Source of the DNA: Ectocarpus siliculosus
Taxonomy: Eukaryota > Sar > Phaeophyceae > Ectocarpales > Ectocarpaceae
Assembly (NCBI GenBank): GCA_000310025.1
Contig: FN648619.1
Span: 542,333 to 606,332, forward strand
Direction of reading: 5' to 3'
Length of the DNA: 64,000 bases
Position numbers and translations under genes: made by a program. The notes beneath the pieces were generated by a model, which ran no database searches, had not been told where the DNA came from, and saw only the letters and a list, made by a program, of their open reading frames with translations. This document shows positions 49,601 to 61,200 of the stretch, piece after piece (the stretch's first letter is position 1; each line of letters starts with the position of its first letter).

Positions 49601-50670
49601 CGATGGTGCGTGCATGCTTCGCGATGGTCGAATAATTGCGAACGCCAACAACACCGATCAAGGCTCTCTTATCCCCCTGCCTCCCCCCCCTCAACGCCCC
49701 AAAACCCGCCAACCCATGTGTCATTGAACGCCCAAACCGACGAAAAGATACTCCTCAACAGCTTGGGCACCACGGTTTCCGCCACGATCGCCCTGGTGAG
49801 AGACGTTGACGTAAACTGATGTTCTCTCCGTAGCGCGCGCATCGGTGTCTTGTGTCGTTTCTATCGTGAACACCTGTAGAGTGCCCCTCGTGAGACGTTT
49901 TCTATGTAGGATGAAACCGGCGGATGCCCACGCTTGCGGGCCGATCGATACGTGTGCTTAACGCCGCTCTTTCTCTCGTGAGCCTGGAATTTATTCCGTC
50001 AAATTGTCCACCTATGCTCGCTGGCAGATATGTATCTATGGCCCTAAGGTAGTGTGGGTTCACTTCAGCCAGACGACCATCTACCCTGACCTACCTTCGA
50101 ATCCGGGAACGCAACTCCGGTCCCAGATATATCAAGACGTAAGTGGTGGAACAGTTCCACATGCACTGGTCGTTTCGTTGAAGTGATGGTGCATCACCAC
50201 ACTATACTGGCGATGGCTGTGGAGGATGCGACGCCCAACAAGTTTTATTCTTCGGTCGAATTTCCGTGTAGGATTCTTCATCGTTTCGGCGGGAAATATA
50301 ACGGTGACCACCCAACAAGCGTCATAACTTCTCCCTCCTACCTCTGTATTTGATTTCCCGCCTGGAGGGTTATGGAGTCGCGTTCATCAGTGGTTTTCGC
50401 TTCGTCCCGCTCTCTCATTTGTTTGATTCCCCGTCTACGGCTTCCAACACATCTCTCGTTTTTCTTCGTCTGTCTTTCTGCGGCCGACGTGAACGGCAGA
50501 CGGACCACTATTCACCCAAGACGAAGCAGATGACATCCGGCAAACCAGGGGAAATTGGCAAATTAGGATCACCCGGCAAATTAGGGGGATTTGGCGAATT
50601 AGGGAAATTTGGCGCCGAAGAAGGCGAAGTCGGCCATGACCAGGTCGTCGAGCCCAAGCCTCCTGGATGA
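37668..50670 (+). CDS. PhnD-type binding domain / Cys-rich / class C GPCR fusion receptor
   Basis: Predicted plasma-membrane receptor; ligand unknown. Exons: 37668-37857, 38050-38176, 38516-38647, 38957-39035, 39750-39833, 40734-40893, 42125-42270, 42991-43305, 43605-43761, 44107-44224, 44860-44995, 45737-45846, 46617-46752, 47298-47413, 47958-48189, 48490-48684, about 49754-49795, 50028-50138, 50500-50670. Exons 1-7 encode a phosphonate-binding-like fold (VPLAFDDVWDAV, VDFLFLNPG, VDVGFVRTDM, VPSDLAKEVVGALLLI). Then a Cys-rich stalk (CPEGFF, CPDGYTCICRPCEP) and a Cys segment ending CEHFVDLP. Class C GPCR marks: KARPIVAAQW, LFLKMWRVLVV, an extracellular-loop Cys (IACDYGELHF) and ICIYGPKVVWV at the last helix. 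The tail has Gly-X-Y repeats. Phases agree except between 42270 and 42991, where an exon is probably missing; start codon not found; the start of exon 49754 is a guess. Confidence 0.8.
46393..46582 (+). repeat. (CAA)n repeat-family element beside a receptor exon
   Basis: TTGCGGACCCTTCGGGTCCA, CCTGTGACCACGG, GACCGCGTCAAGTGTTGGAC and GGACAGAAGAAGGT lead into a CAA-rich tail that ends about 35 bases before the receptor exon at 46617. Same family as 51711-51955 and, inverted, 2638-2755. Confidence 0.8.
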
Positions 50671-51082
50671 CGCCAGGGTAGCAATTTCTCAGTGAGTGAA
50701 GCGGTGAAATTTGGCGCCGACTCGTTCTCAGATGTATTCGTGGAGCACAATATGATGGATGAATATCGGGAATCTTCAGCAGAAACGGAGGAGAATATTC
50801 ATTGATGGCCGGAGAACAGGACGCTTGGCGCTCTTGGAGTGTCTTCGGTTGTTGGAGAACCATTTAGTGGTGGTCTGGATTGAGTAGTGGATCGATGCGG
50901 TGGTGATGTTCCATTACATGGCGACCTCGTCGCCAACCGCCACCGACTTGTACAAGAGTCTCCCATCTCGGCCCGCCGTCGTGGGGGTAACCTTTCTCCA
51001 CACAATCACGAGCGAAGGCGCGAAGTATCAACCACGGCATGAAGTCCCGAGATGTGGAAGGTCGCGGCAGTTGTATTTTTTC
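50671..51082. other. Receptor 3' flank, nothing further recognised
   Basis: Follows the receptor stop. GAAATTTGGCGCCGA from the last exon (about 50606) recurs at about 50705. No other gene seen. Confidence 0.5.
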
Positions 51083-51923
51083 AGTCACAACGACGGAGCA
51101 GAACCGGTGTAATGTGATTCTCTCCTGTAATGCTGGTTTGATAGGGAAAACCGTTGTGTAAGAAGTTGGGTAGAAACTGACGACGGAGAACACTTGCACT
51201 GGGAGGAACTCCACGAAAAGCGAGAGACTCGACTCGGAATACTATACAATACGTTCTCACCCAGACCGTGGTAGAGAAAAACAGTGAAAGGCAGGACCTC
51301 AGCACAAGGCGAAGCTGACCCAGAAATGGACTTTCTGACTAGATCGTAGAGAGCAACAACAAGAACTATCACTCGGCGAGACGCGAGGGAAGATTCACCA
51401 ACTGTGTCCCCTCGACAAGATCTCTCCCATCGTAGTGACAGACCGCAATCTATCTGTGCACCACGTATGGCTTGAGAGGGACAATCGACGTGCAGTATTT
51501 TAGACTACAGTAGGTGCATTTTCTGATTCAGTCACTCGCGACAGAGCAGAACCGGGGAAGTGTGGTGGTAGAATGTGATTCTCCCCTGTAGCGCTGGTTC
51601 GTTTTGTAAGGCGTTGGGTAGAAAGTGACGGCGGAGAACACTTCACTGGCAGGATCTCCGCGAAAAGCGAGAGACTCCACTCGGAATTATTTTCGTTCCA
51701 CCCAGGCCGTTTTTTTTCTTTCTTTTTAGGGTTACCTCGCATAGCGTGTAGAGGCGAGCGGAGTGGTCTAGATTATCTGTCGTTGGCTTTTTTGGCTTGC
51801 GGACCCTTCGGGTCCATTATATTTTCGTATATCTCTCTTGGGTAGTAAGTTTGCCTGTGACCACGGGAATCGACCCCGTCAAGTGTTAGACTAATACGGA
51901 CAGAAGAAGGTACTGTGGGCAGC

Positions 51924-51957
<34 letters not shown>

Positions 51958-52188
51958 GACCGTGGTAGAGAAAATCAGTGAGAGGCAGGACCTCAGCAGA
52001 AGGTGAAACTGACCCAGAAATGGACTTTTTGGCCAGATCATAGAGAGCAACAACCAGAAGTACACGCGGCGAGACGCGAGGCAAGATTCGTTAACTGTGT
52101 CCCCTCGACTTGTAGATCTCTCCCATTGTGTAGTGGCAGACCGCAATCTGTCTTTTTACCACATATGGCTTGAGAGGGACAATCGATG
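51083..52188. repeat. Two-unit tandem repeat, second unit interrupted
   Basis: Unit 1 is 51083-51505. Unit 2 is 51539-51710 plus 51956-52188. Shared blocks in order: GGAGCAGAACCGG or AGAGCAGAACCGG, AATGTGATTCTC, GGAGAACACTT, CGAAAAGCGAGAGACTC, CAGACCGTGGTAGAGAAAA, GCAGGACCTCAGCA, CTGACCCAGAAATGGACTTT, ACTGTGTCCCCTCGAC and ATGGCTTGAGAGGGACAATC. No coding frame is shared, so the repeat is taken as non-coding. Confidence 0.85.
51711..51955 (+). mobile_element. (CAA)n-family element inserted in tandem unit 2, with target duplication
   Basis: Comparison with unit 1 shows 245 extra bases, from a T run at 51711 to a (CAA)n tract ending at 51955. The target CAGACCGT of unit 1 appears on both sides: CAGGCCGT at 51703-51710 and CAGACCGT at 51956-51963. 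On the minus strand the element starts with (GTT)n, contains ACGGGGTCGATTCCCGT, which has the shape of a tRNA T-arm, and ends A-rich. This suggests a SINE-like retroposon; the sense strand is not certain. Confidence 0.75.
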
Positions 52189-52527
52189 TTCAAATTCTTC
52201 TGTCTGCTGTCATTCGCGGCGCTGGGGCATCATATGCGCCGGCTGATGTAGCATTTTGGTTTGGCATTGAATATGCGCCAACAAATCAATCATGAAGCAA
52301 GATGAATTCCTCATGTACGCTCGTGTCACTGAGGTGAATGATGGTATATATTCACCCCCGAAACTAGATGTAGTGCGCATGTAACCGCTCTGGGTAGACT
52401 GCAACATATGTAATGGCTCAAGCTTCTGAAAATACGCGTTCAACCACAGGAATACGTATACCTGTACGTCTACGATACATGCGTTTTGGCGGCGGCGCAT
52501 GATGCGGCGTGAATCGATGATATATTT

Positions 52528-52737
52528 CATTTCCTCGTCGGGTCGTCCGAAGAGGAACCTCCCGATTCAAACCTTTCCTGGTATCCCTCCCGATTCTCCT
52601 CTGCGAACCCCCCCCAGCCCCTTTTGCCTTGCCTTGCTTGCCTCTCCGTCCCTCTCCTTGGACACACGCGATCTCTGCTTGGCCAAGGACAAGCACCGTG
52701 CCCAAAGGCTTAGGATCAGCGATAAGACGACATGGTA
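52528..52737 (+). promoter_or_regulatory. Conserved 5' flank of secreted-protein copy 2
   Basis: TTCCTCGTCGGGTCGTCCGA, AGAGGAACCT, GGTATCCCTCCCGATTCTCC and TCTGCG followed by a C run match the flanks of the copies at 18883 and, reverse-complemented, 30971. The C run precedes a Cys/Leu-rich stretch as in copy 1. Confidence 0.4.
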
Positions 52738-53190
52738 ATGGCGGAAAACGCCGCTGCTCGCCGGGGTGGTCGCCGCTCCCCGACCTCTCTCTTCCGAATC
52801 AAGGATCTTCACTAGCTAATCTTCACGCGCATCTGGCGGTCATGATCCTCCTACTACTGCCGCAGGCCACCGCCCTCAAACCGGCGCATAAGAAGAAGCA
52901 GATGGAGGACATGGAGCGGTTATACCTATACTCGTGCGCCGACCTGCCGGCCAGCCGTAACGGGCTTCACAGCCTCGTACACATCAGGGATGGCATCATT
53001 TGTGACGAGACCAAGGTGTGCTGTTCTCTGCTGTCTGGGTTGTGCGATCCGGCCGATCCCGTTGCTGTTTTTGAGTTGGGTGTGCAGCGTGCTTGTCCGA
53101 TCTTCTGTCGGCGCATGAAACTGCGATATCGAGGCGTGCAGTGAGGTCTCCCATGCACCCCCTCGAGATCGAATCGTCTCGGCAACCTCA

Positions 53191-53742
53191 TTGGTGTCCG
53201 CCAACAAGAGGGTCAGAGTTTTTTGGAATATGTAGCCGGTGACGTTGTTTAATGTCTGAGACGGGCCCACTTTCCACCCGCGGCTCAGACAAAAACCTCT
53301 CACCAAACCACCCTCACTTTTTTTGAGGCGGGGGTTCCTGTTCAAAAGGTCCAGGTTTTTTAGCAGCATCAGAGTAATAGTAAAGCACAAGAAGATGGCA
53401 TCACAGGGTACAGACTCGTCCGAGCCTCCAGTCACGAAACCACCGGACAGACAGACCTCCTCCGATCTGGGCCGTGTGCGTCTACAGCATATGTATGTGT
53501 ATGTGTATGAGGTGATCGCTGTGGAAGGAACCGACAAGGAAGGGTTGGATGAGACAAGTTCGCGTATCACCAACCTCAAAATAGGGCAACTTGTCGACAA
53601 ACAGTTCAAGCTGTACCTGGTAGACCACTCGAACTGCTGGTAGGTGGCCCAAAAGTTGCCTTGTGTTACTCTCTATCGGCGCCACCCCCTCTAGACAGCT
53701 GTTGCGGTTTGCAATGCTGCTAAAAAAGTCGCTGTGTGAGGG

Positions 53743-53774
<32 letters not shown>

Positions 53775-54993
53775 GACAGCTAGCTGCTTCTGAACGAACC
53801 GTCACTTTCTCTCTCTTTCGCTTGATTGGAACAAGCGGCTGAGAGTTTGCTTGCAAGAAAAGCCTTTACATAGGGTACTTCTCTGCGGTGACAACACCCG
53901 GCACCTTGGATGATAGCAGCAGCCAACCAAGCAACAACAGCTATTTTCTTTCGTGTAGACAACAGGGAAGAAGCGGCGTGGGGAACGGCGCACGCGAGTC
54001 TTGCGGTCAACTAGCGGGGAGGCTTTTGCCACGTCATGCCGAGAAAACTCTGAGCCTCTTTTCGGATCTTTTTTATGCCAATTTTTGTCTGGGCAATTTT
54101 GCGTGACCATTTTGTCTGACGAAAACGAAACAATTTTCCGAAACTCCCCAATGTTTCGGTGCATTTCTTGGAGCAATTGTTAGGGAGCATGTACATAGAT
54201 AGAAAGGTGTCAGCAGAATCCGAGATGCTCTCGCACAAAGAGTTGAGATTGGGCGTTCGCTGTACCTCCGCGCGCTCAGCCGGAACTGTCAATGATTACA
54301 AAATCAAGAAATGTGGGTATATCTCGAGTGGGTAGTATTTCTGTGTGTGTGTTTTATTATTCCTTAATTAAGAAACACCCTTTACTTTGTTGGTGGTACC
54401 GCGAACCGCGAAACTAATTGGCAACACGTGACACAATATAATATCCTGCACCCATTGATGTGACCTTGCCCCAAATCAGTACCGTTTCTTTTCACGGGAT
54501 GATCGTTTCTCGAAAGGGAATGGTCAACTGCGGCTTTTCAAGAAAACAAGGTTTCCTCGGGTTCGACGTGCAGGGTCTTGTACCATAGACTACCGCGAGG
54601 CTGGCGGGTTTCTGTGTACTTAGTTGACCCAAAAACGTCGTATGTGGACGCAGTTGTTGTTTGGGTGAAGAAATCATGAACGGCAATGCTCGGCGACGAA
54701 GGAGCTCGGACACGATGGTGCCTGCACGTAGTAGTCCGTTTAGACGCAAATGGTTTAGGCTGTTGGTGAGGTTCACGGCCCACCGCCTCATATACCGGGC
54801 ACGTGTGTTTGAAAGCGAGTGGGTCGCAGCGAGGGGGGGGGCGCGGGGGGCGTAGAAGATTGGGAACTATCACAGCGGTCGGAGCGGTTGCTTTAACAGT
54901 GTCTCTCTGCAAAGTCATGTAGGTTTCATGAACAACAGAAGAACCACTTCAGATAAATCAGCAATCAGTGTGTCCGAGTTGAGACCATACCTT
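53191..54993. other. Extra DNA inside intron 1 of copy 2
   Basis: Intron 1 is 917 bases in copy 1 (19147-20063) but about 2470 here (53016-55487). The two agree near both ends; this middle part has no counterpart. It holds an 82-codon ATG frame (53395-53643, not recognised), a (CTG)n run at 53741-53774 and AT-rich DNA near 54060-54420, and it leads into the SINE at 54994. Confidence 0.6.
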
Positions 54994-55298
54994 GCCCCGG
55001 TGGTCTAGTTGGTATCCTCGAAACCTTCTAGAGGTCAGGTCAGGGGTTCGAATCCCGGCGTTAGCGAGCTTTTCTTGCAACGGGAGTTTTTCTCTCGCTT
55101 CCGCTCCTGGTCTAGTGGATAGCGCTAGTTCGTGTGTACACAGAGGGAAGAGAGTGCTGAACTCTTCTCGCATTAAAAATCGAAGCAAAGTACCGCAGGA
55201 GGGGAGGGTAGAGACGGGCTCTTCTGTGTGACCACGGGTTGGAGCAAACGGCACTAGTGCTGTGAGCGCTGATTTAAAGTGAAGACAAAAAAAAAACT
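54994..55298 (+). mobile_element. tRNA-derived SINE, copy B
   Basis: The head has TGGTCTAGTTGG at 55001-55012, a full match to the pol III A-box consensus, and GGTTCGAATCC at 55045-55055, a full B-box match, 32 bases apart. The body is as in copy A (8155-8505). It ends with a run of ten A. A second A-box-like stretch, TGGTCTAGTGGATAGCGC, lies at about 55109. The element sits in intron 1 of copy 2 and is absent from the same intron of copy 1; the copy 1-like sequence (GTCG, then GAACC, then ACATCAGAC) resumes right after the A run. Confidence 0.88.
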
Positions 55299-58200
55299 TT
55301 CGAAAGTCGTGAACTTGAACCCCCACATCAGACAGAAAGCTGCACAGATAGTCCCCGCTGCCTTCTCTGGAAGAAACAAGCTACGAAAGTCGCTAAAAAC
55401 AAACGTGTTTATCACAAACCGCCCGGTTCTTCGTACTACCGAGCAAGGTGAAATCTAACAACGCCGTTTACCTGATACCGCTGTCAGGTGATCGAGGTCA
55501 CCAAGGGAGAGCAGGAGGCTCTGTTCATCGGTGCGCCTGCTGCGCGGGTGAAGGGCGTGAAGTTTGAGGTTCGCGAGGGAGCGAGCATGTACTTTGGTGG
55601 TGAAGCATGCTTCTTCGAACGGAACGAGGCGCGTTGTGTTTCGAGCCGTTTCTTCGTGTATCTTGTCCGGTAGCCTAGGAATGCCGTCAGTTCCAACGTA
55701 CCCGACGAACCTCTTGCCTGCTGCATTGTTGAACAAAACTCGATGTTTGCAGAAGAGATCGAGCCAGTTACACCGTGCTGGACATACACGAGCCATCAAA
55801 CCGACAAAGTGTACCCGAGAAAGCCAAAATGACACCCAATTTTCTACAGTCGCTTCTTCTAAAGAGTGCCGAGCGGCCAACATCGGCTGCGCTGCGGTGG
55901 TGCTGCTCGGCACAGTGTCAAAAATTGATCTTGCCACCTTGCCAAACATTTTACGACTGGTTGGGGGCTTTGACCCGTCTTCGCCGCGGTACAGCAAAAC
56001 CTACATGCGCCCACCCAACGCTCTCTCTTACTCAATCACCTGTTCGCTCGTCCATGTTCCCCCCACGATGTTGGTGTCGGTATCGATATTCGTGCCGTTT
56101 AATGATAGGGGACACTGAAGGAGTTTTTAAGGTGGACGGCAAGATCACATTTCACGCGGACAACCCCGAGTACACGCTGACGGGGGAGACGACGGTGGGT
56201 GCTTTTATTCTATTGTTGTTGTTAAGGTTGTTGTTGTGGTTGTTGTTCACGATGATCATGTTGTGGCAGTCGTAGGTGGTTGCGGCTGCTGCTGATTTCT
56301 GGTGCTGCTCTCATGATTTGCACGGCTAAACGAAACGTTCATCGAGTTCGCAGCCGTTCTGGAATGCGTACGTCACAACCTGTTTACACGTTTACATTAT
56401 CAGGTTTTGAGTCAAGAGGCCGATCATCCTTATTGAAACATAGAAGTCACACTGGTTGGTATTGCAACTGTAGTTTGAAATTTCGATTATTTTGGCCGCG
56501 ATCCATTCTTCACCTCCAGAACATCCTTGCTTGAGCAATGGTATTTCCTACCGCTGCTCTCCCTCTCCCTGCCTCTATCTCCTGGTTGCACGGCGCCTGG
56601 AACTTCAAGAGAATTCACGTCCTCCGGCGAGGTCCGCGTACAATACCATCGTTGTTTCTGCCACAAGAGCCTGACTACCGCTGTAGTAGTCCACCGTAGT
56701 AGTAGCCCAGCGTAGCGCCATCAAAGTGACAATTGGAAAGGTGCACAGTGTTTGCGAAGGTCGCGACTCCGTTCACCGCGTCAATTCACAGGAAACTGGA
56801 GTCGCAACGCTCGTCGGGATTGGGTTGTTCCATGTTTCGCCTTCCCTTGATCTTGGAACGCCCCCCTTCGTCCCCACGTCATATTTTATCCAATACTCAA
56901 CCTGTTTGTTCAACGCACGCTGGCACCGTAGCACATACTATGGATATTTCCAATTATCATTCCGGTTTTTGCTTTTTGTGTCACCCCCTCCCCCCTCCCC
57001 GAGCGTGCTGTCTGTGCGCCACATATTACCCGACCGTGATTCCACATTTACCAACATCATCCCAATACAGGAAGAACACCTGCACGCCATGATCCGGGCT
57101 GGGCAAGCCTCCAGCATCGAAACCATCGGCGACTCGTTTGTGTACTTCAACGAGTACTCCGTCGTCTCGGACCCGGTGAAGGCTTTCTACTAGGCCATCC
57201 CCGACGTCGACGACCACACCAACACGACAGGTGCCGACGAGCAGAAGGAGCACCAACAGCAGAACGAGAACCAGCAACAGCAAGAATCAGAGCAGCAGCA
57301 GCAGCAGCAGCAGCAGCGGCGGCGGCGGCAGAGTCAGGTTCCCGAGCACAGGCACGCCCGGAGCGAGAGCGAACCGCCCCTCACCTCCACCGAGTCTTCC
57401 TCCTCGACCACGGGTGCTGGAGATCTTGCCTTGTACCCATTTGCCGACACTGATACTTGCAGCAACGACAGCAACATCGATTTCGATGACTACGACGGAC
57501 AGCACCATCAGCACCATCACCAGCACGAGCAGCAACAAGAGCCCGTGCGCGAGTTGGAGCAAGACTTTCAGGAGGGGCAGCCGCCGCAAATCGACACCAA
57601 CCCGCCCTTCAACCCCGCCGAATCCCGTTCTTCGCGTCAGACCGCGGTGGCCGACCAACAGGCCAACCCCAATAGCAACCCCGACGCTAGCACAAACACG
57701 ACTATCGACGACGACATTGAGACGTTCCCCGATGCCAACCCCAGCCCCAGCCGCGACACCCACCCCGACCGTGAAGCCATACCAGAGACCAACCCCAGGA
57801 AGAAGGCTAAGAGACATCTTTGTACTATCGACGAGCTGGAAGACCTACCCAAGTCGACGCTGTCCTCTTGCGATCAGCTCTTTGAACCAGTGGTGTTTGC
57901 CAACGGTGTTCCGCAAGTGACAGCCGATATCGTTTGCAAGCGAAAACGGGTAAGCTACTATTGAGAATTTGTTGGAGTCTGGCGTGCCTCCTTCTAGTTT
58001 TGTGCCCTCGATCGTTATGTGGTGCATTCTATGTGTTACGCTCCGCCTCCCCTGTATCTCTCTTCCGGTCTCTGTCGGCCCTCTCTCGCCCTGAATGTCG
58101 AGACAGACGTATCTACTCACGTTGTGTAAATTTCAAGTACTGTGCACATTATCCACAGCTTCAGATGCAACTCTTTGCAAGATCAGGCTAATATCCCTGC

Positions 58201-61200
58201 GTTGCATGGGACAAACCATGCGCCCCTGTCACATCAATTTACCTATTCGAGACGTCGATGTCCTCGTTGCAGCTAGTCGCGGTGACTGGTTTCGCATAAC
58301 CAGCGGTATCTTCGCCCGTGGGCGCCACATAGCAAAGGACACCTGTAATCTTCCCTCGATGGGATATGAGCGAATTTGATCGAGTCAAAATCAACGGGTG
58401 AGATGCAGCCAGGGTCGGGAGCCCCAAGAAATACGAGGACGATTTAACACCGTCACCACCACCAGCGACCCCAAAAACCACCATATCCACACCAAGACCA
58501 ACACGAACCACACCAACAACGACAACGAAAATAACCACAACTCGGACCATGGAGGTCATGTCCTCATTTGCTGTCTAACGCCCCCCCCGCCCCCATTTCC
58601 TCTCTTTTCCGGATTTGTTTTGCTCTGTAACGGCAACCACCCCAACTCAAGGTTATCGAGGTCGAGGAAGAGGTGATTCTCCTCGCTGAGAATTCTAACC
58701 TCTACACTAAGAGGCTTCACTTCAACGTTCGCATGGGCGCTGCCCTGCGGATCGCCGTGGAGACGAAGATGGTGATCGAAAATCTCAAGATCTGTAGGTC
58801 TTCATGTTTCGCTCTTTCTCCATCATGGCATACTCTCATCTGTCGTCGTCGTGGCCGGAGTGACTGACTGCTGCAAATCTCGCTGCGGGCAATCGGTGGG
58901 AGGTGTCCTATTTCGGGCAGGGGGTGTTTGAGGTGCATGATCTTGTCGGCGCGTTCAAACCAAGGCCACATTTCGGTGCCCTTCCGCGTTGTCGTTGCTC
59001 GAGCACGTGTTTGATCTCAACGTGCGACTGCAGCAACCTTAGTGTTAGCTGTGCACCGTCGGCCTGCCTTCGGCCACGCGCACGTCTACCTTGGAGGAGG
59101 AGGGTCATGCACAGAGATCCCTGAGCCGTTCCCACGGCTTCGCGTGTGTAGGAAGATATTTTTGCGGCCTTTGTCTTGCCATGTCTGCTTGCCCTATGCC
59201 CCTCACGTTCTCTGCTGAAGGGCTACGATCCAGGGTCACACAGGAAACGCCTGTCCAATGCATAGGCAGAAGTATATGGGCATGAGCGTTACGTTCTACG
59301 TGGTGAACATTCTTAGGAGGGTGAGAAAGGGCGCACTCAAAGCGTCCACTTGTAACAGGTTACGATGAGGTCATTGACCGCAGTTGAGCAAAGCTTAGCT
59401 TCCACGTGAATGGCCTAGGCACCACACCCTGCTTTGATTGATTGGGAAAATCCAGCCGCGTCAGTAGTTAAGTTTGGCTGTATCGTTGTCGTTGTTTCTG
59501 GGGTGCAGGGGGACAGCCCAATCTTCACGGTCGAACCGGGAGGGTTTCTACGTCTGGAAAGCGGCGAATTCAGTACGCCGCCGGAGGGTGGTAACACGGT
59601 GAGCCAACCTTTTGCTGTTGTTGTTCATGGTGGTATTATGGAGATTGTTGCTGGTGGTTCCTGTCGGCATCGTCTTTTTGAGCAGAGTGAGTGTGCTCCC
59701 TTGTGGTCCAACTAAGTATACCTCCTCGTCTGTGCCCCAAGGTGGAAGTTCTGAATGAGACCTTTTCATCAGCCTTGACGGATTACACAGCACAGGCACA
59801 GCAACAGATCCTCGCTCCACGCATTCACACGAACCTAACCAAAAGCCGAAAGCCAACCTTGGCGCGTGAGCGCAACAATAGAAACCTAACGTTCAACATC
59901 AAACTTTACGCAATAAGAAGGCAGCAATATTCTTGACCTCTTCCGGCATTTAGAGCGACATATCGATCCGACAAAGTCGCATAAATCGTTGTTGAACAGC
60001 CGATGGGCAGGCGACGCAAGCAACATGTTAAACTTCACGAAACAGGTGCCTTTCGTGAAAGCAGCACGGCACAGGTTCGCTGTGGCAAGACCGACCCATG
60101 TGTTGCTACGGTTCACATGTAAGAGTTACCTTGCAACCACCGGAAAGACGCCGAGCCTACTTTCCCGCCACGGTGTACAACGCCCTAGACATCGCAATTC
60201 GAACTGGGTTCCGCTTCCACAACGTGATCACTCCGACTATTGGGTAGCACATGCGTCAAGGGAACCTATCGCTAACCCGCAACGTTGGAATATCTGCTGA
60301 TCACCCCTCTTTTCTTTTGCTTACCTCACCACACGACACTTCTCTCTACTGCCCCCGTCCCGCTCTTCCTCTCGTGTGTGACCTGCAAAAGAGGGACACC
60401 AACTCCCGGTTGCGCGTGGATACGGGAGGGGAGTTTCAAGTCTGGGGTAAGACGTGGTTCACGAAATCGGCCATCCCGAAATCGGCCATCCCCTTCATGA
60501 GGCCCTGCACAAAGGGCCGCTCCTGGATCAGGAACAACAAACGCCGGAACGAGGTGCGGTGGACATGGGGGCAATGGAACCGACACCACCAACAGCAGCA
60601 GCAGCGGAGCGGCGCCCAGTCCGCCAGCGCTACGACCGCCCGCAAACAGCAGCCGCCGTTCTGCTCGCCCTTCGGCCCGAAAGTCTCGGCGGGGTACACT
60701 TTCTGGGAGCGCTTTGATATCAGCCCGTCATACCTCAAGGTCAGGAAGGGATGTTGGTCGTTGTTATGGTGAGCAGACGTTTCAAGAACCGTCTTGAGGT
60801 CCGGAACAGAGGAGTTGGTACCAGCATTGATATGAAACAAGGGACTGAATGTATACTATCGGTGGCTGGGGTTTCAAAGCGCGTGGGAAAAAACGAACGA
60901 CACTTGGCATTTTTTTCCAACAAGCGTGGGGACGGGTTGAGTGTAGATGCCTCACGGGCAGGTATTGGCTACGTTTCGTTCTGTTGAATCCAATCTGCAA
61001 AGTATTCGTACGCATGATCGTTTCGACTGTTTGGTAGCCTTCCTGCAGAGGTTTGTTTGCGCTCCATCTTCGTTCATTCCTGACGCACTTCATCCTGCCA
61101 TGGCCTCTTACAGTTGTCTGTGTCATGTTTTCAAGGTGGGTGAGGAGCTTCGATACCCGCCATCCATGACGAGCAGAATGGACGGCAGCGTCCTCTCCAT

